Shown one piece after another: positions 62,225 to 64,000 of a stretch of DNA of 64,000 nt (positions within the stretch are counted from its first letter, which is position 1; every line of letters starts with the position of its first letter). This stretch comes from Tanypteryx hageni (taxonomy: Eukaryota; Arthropoda; Insecta; Odonata; Petaluridae), in NCBI GenBank assembly GCA_028673005.1, contig CM054116.1, forward strand, positions 94,012,707 through 94,076,706, given 5' to 3'. The notes beneath the pieces were generated by a model, which saw nothing but the letters and a program-made list of their open reading frames with translations, had not been told where the DNA came from and did not search any database. Position numbers and translations under genes: made by a program.

Positions 62225-62648
62225 AAGCGGTTCTCAACATTTTTCTCTCCGCGAACCCCTTGTGCTAATCTTTTCTATTCGCGATCCCCTTGGATTATAA
62301 TAGTTTTGGCAGCGAGCCCCTTGTAACATTGAATGAATTTTGTAAAATCGAATTCTTTTTAATGCGTTTAATTTATTAAAAATAAAAAGTTGCTATAACA
62401 CGAGGTGAGTAAAATGTTTACATTAAAATAAGAATATCTGATATTGTCATCAGTTTGTAGTTAGTATCCAGTAAAATTAAAATATAATTCTTGAAACAAT
62501 AAAAAATAAATAAACAAACTAATTAGAAGAAAATTAAAACGTTGGTACACATCGCAGAACAAGAAAAGTGAAAAACACGCCATCACCAAATTTTTCTCGC
62601 TAACCCATAGGTCCTAGGGGTTCGCGAACCACCTGTTGGGAAACGCTG
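62225..62648. mobile_element. hAT MITE, 424 bp (copy 2)
   Basis: Second copy of the element at 56436-56859 within the tandem duplication. Confidence 0.8.
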
Positions 62649-64000
62649 GTCTAGAGCAAAGTTGCTCTTCAATATTGCTCAAATAGTGAATATCTCTCTA
62701 TGGCTGGATAAATTATTAAAGAGACAAAGAGGATAAGAAAATAATATGCGCCAAAAATCAATGATGCTTTTCTTTTAGTACAGTATATTTCGTGAAATTT
62801 TTTTTAATGAATCTCTTTTTTAAATAACCCACAGTTTTTCAGGGGACATCTCTTGCATTCGTCCTTGAAAGCGTTTAACGCAAACAAAATAATAATCGTT
62901 TTTTACGGTCCCAGAACACCGCGTCGGAATTGCGCTTCCAGTAAAGTTGTGTCAAGTAAGCATTATTTTTCATCAACCTCTTTATTTTTCTCTAAAACAT
63001 CAACGCATTCCTCGTCCTTGCCGTTCGCAGCCTCAAACTTATGTAAGGTTCTTTTTGGTGAAGGAGAAAAACGAATTGTTTCCTCTCGCACGGTGCTTAC
63101 ATTCCGACGTTCGTATTCACTGGGGACTCCCCACAGACGCCGCCCGACAGATGGCGAACTCGAGAAATAGAGAACCAGTTTGCCCCTTGAAAGTCAACCA
63201 CACGCGATACAGTCGGATTGGTTGGTTGGGTCCGGCGAGGGGAAGGAGGAGGATGAAAGGATGAGCACGAGATGGCGTGTAGGGATGGAAGGAGAGAAAA
63301 TAACTCAGAAAATGATATTAGAATCCCTTCGCCAGGAAACGGGAATGGGATCTTCATGCAAAGCAGCGAGGAAGGGGGTGTTATAGTCGACGTGCGGCGT
63401 GTGATGTTGGTGATATCACGTCATCGCTTTAAATGCTGCGTCAGAAGAATATTTCGCAGCGCGGTATTAGAAAATGTTTTAAGGATAACTATAAGGTTCG
63501 ACCTTGAAAGACAAGTGGGAGCGCGTGAAATAAATCATCGTTTCATAGAAAGGTCAATACCGTCCATACGCGACGGCAGATGGTATAAAGTTATGATCGC
63601 GCGGCAATATGCAAAGAAATTTTTTTGAAGAAAGATAACGCCGGGATCTTGCCTCTTTTTTTACGATTAAATTATTGCATTTGAGCGCATTGAGCGGCGG
63701 TGAGAACACTACGGATTTTCAAAGGAATTCCCGGCGTTTTCGTCGAAGCACAGTGGCGTGGTTAAATAAAAAAACAACATTAAAATCCGCGGAGGCGATG
63801 TTGTTTACGCCTCTTCCACCGAGGAACGTCCCCCGTTTTCACTAAGGGTGGAAAAAGATTTTAATTACCCGTTCCTTTGTGAGCACAAGTGAGAACTAAG
63901 AAAGAAAAAAGAGGATCTCCATTATTCCCTTGCTTTTTTCTCTTTTTGGAATTGACGTGGCAAGCTTTTCCATTTTTCACCTTTCTCTACGTCTCAAAGA

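Larger units (their letters stand above)
58741..64000. repeat. Tandem duplication, copy 2 (first 5,260 bp, cut by window end)
   Basis: Direct head-to-tail repeat of 52952-58211. The junction follows an AT-rich run (tataaatatatataaatat). Because it starts inside the hAT-like element, this copy has only that element's right part (58741-59699). Confidence 0.97.

Noticed and set aside
1..64000. CRISPR arrays, operons, bacterial or phage genes
   Set aside because: No regularly spaced short repeats with unique spacers and no prokaryotic gene organisation; the only gene is intron-split and arthropod-like.

Overview
The window looks like animal nuclear DNA, most likely from an insect. It is AT-rich (roughly two thirds A+T by eye). 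It has one split gene with GT-AG introns and a secreted chitin-binding product, and it is crowded with cut-and-paste DNA transposon remnants (hAT, mariner, pogo-like, Helitron-like) and microsatellites. There are no bacterial-style operons and no long intronless host genes. The species cannot be named from the sequence.

One gene can be modelled with confidence. It lies on the minus strand from about 36.35 kb (TATA box) down to about 8.4 kb (possible poly(A) signal). Six coding exons join in consistent phases (1, 1, 0, 1, 2) into a 562-residue secreted protein: signal peptide, basic then Pro-rich then acidic Pro/Glu/Ala linker, chitin-binding type-2 domain (CBM14) 1, CBM14 domain 2, a second Pro/Ala/Glu linker, and CBM14 domain 3. 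All three domains share the C-x5-C-x9-C-x12-C-x7-C spacing of cuticular proteins analogous to peritrophins (obstructor/CPAP type). The last encoded residue is the sixth cysteine of domain 3. Intron 2 begins two codons before an in-frame stop, so retaining it would give a 384-residue, one-domain form.

Layout. 1-8.3 kb: repeats only (three-unit repeat, tRNA-like inverted pair, ~310-bp tandem array, a TIR element with many AAGCAAATGCTT motifs). 8.4-36.4 kb: the chitin-binding gene; its large introns hold hAT elements, a mariner remnant, a LINE-like fragment and a ~590-bp pyrimidine tract. 36.4-37.2 kb: CT-rich DNA just upstream of the promoter. 37.2-52 kb: no recognisable gene; hAT, Helitron-like and foldback elements and several near-perfect hairpins. 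52.1-64 kb: a 1.76-kb hAT-like element whose interior contains the left edge of a 5,789-bp direct tandem duplication. Copy 2 runs off the window end and shows no difference from copy 1 wherever I compared them, so it is either very recent or an assembly artefact.

I found no clearly new biological system. The best leads are the tandem duplication, the chitin-binding gene with its possible short isoform, the subterminal-motif-rich TIR element, the tRNA-like palindrome and the hairpins.
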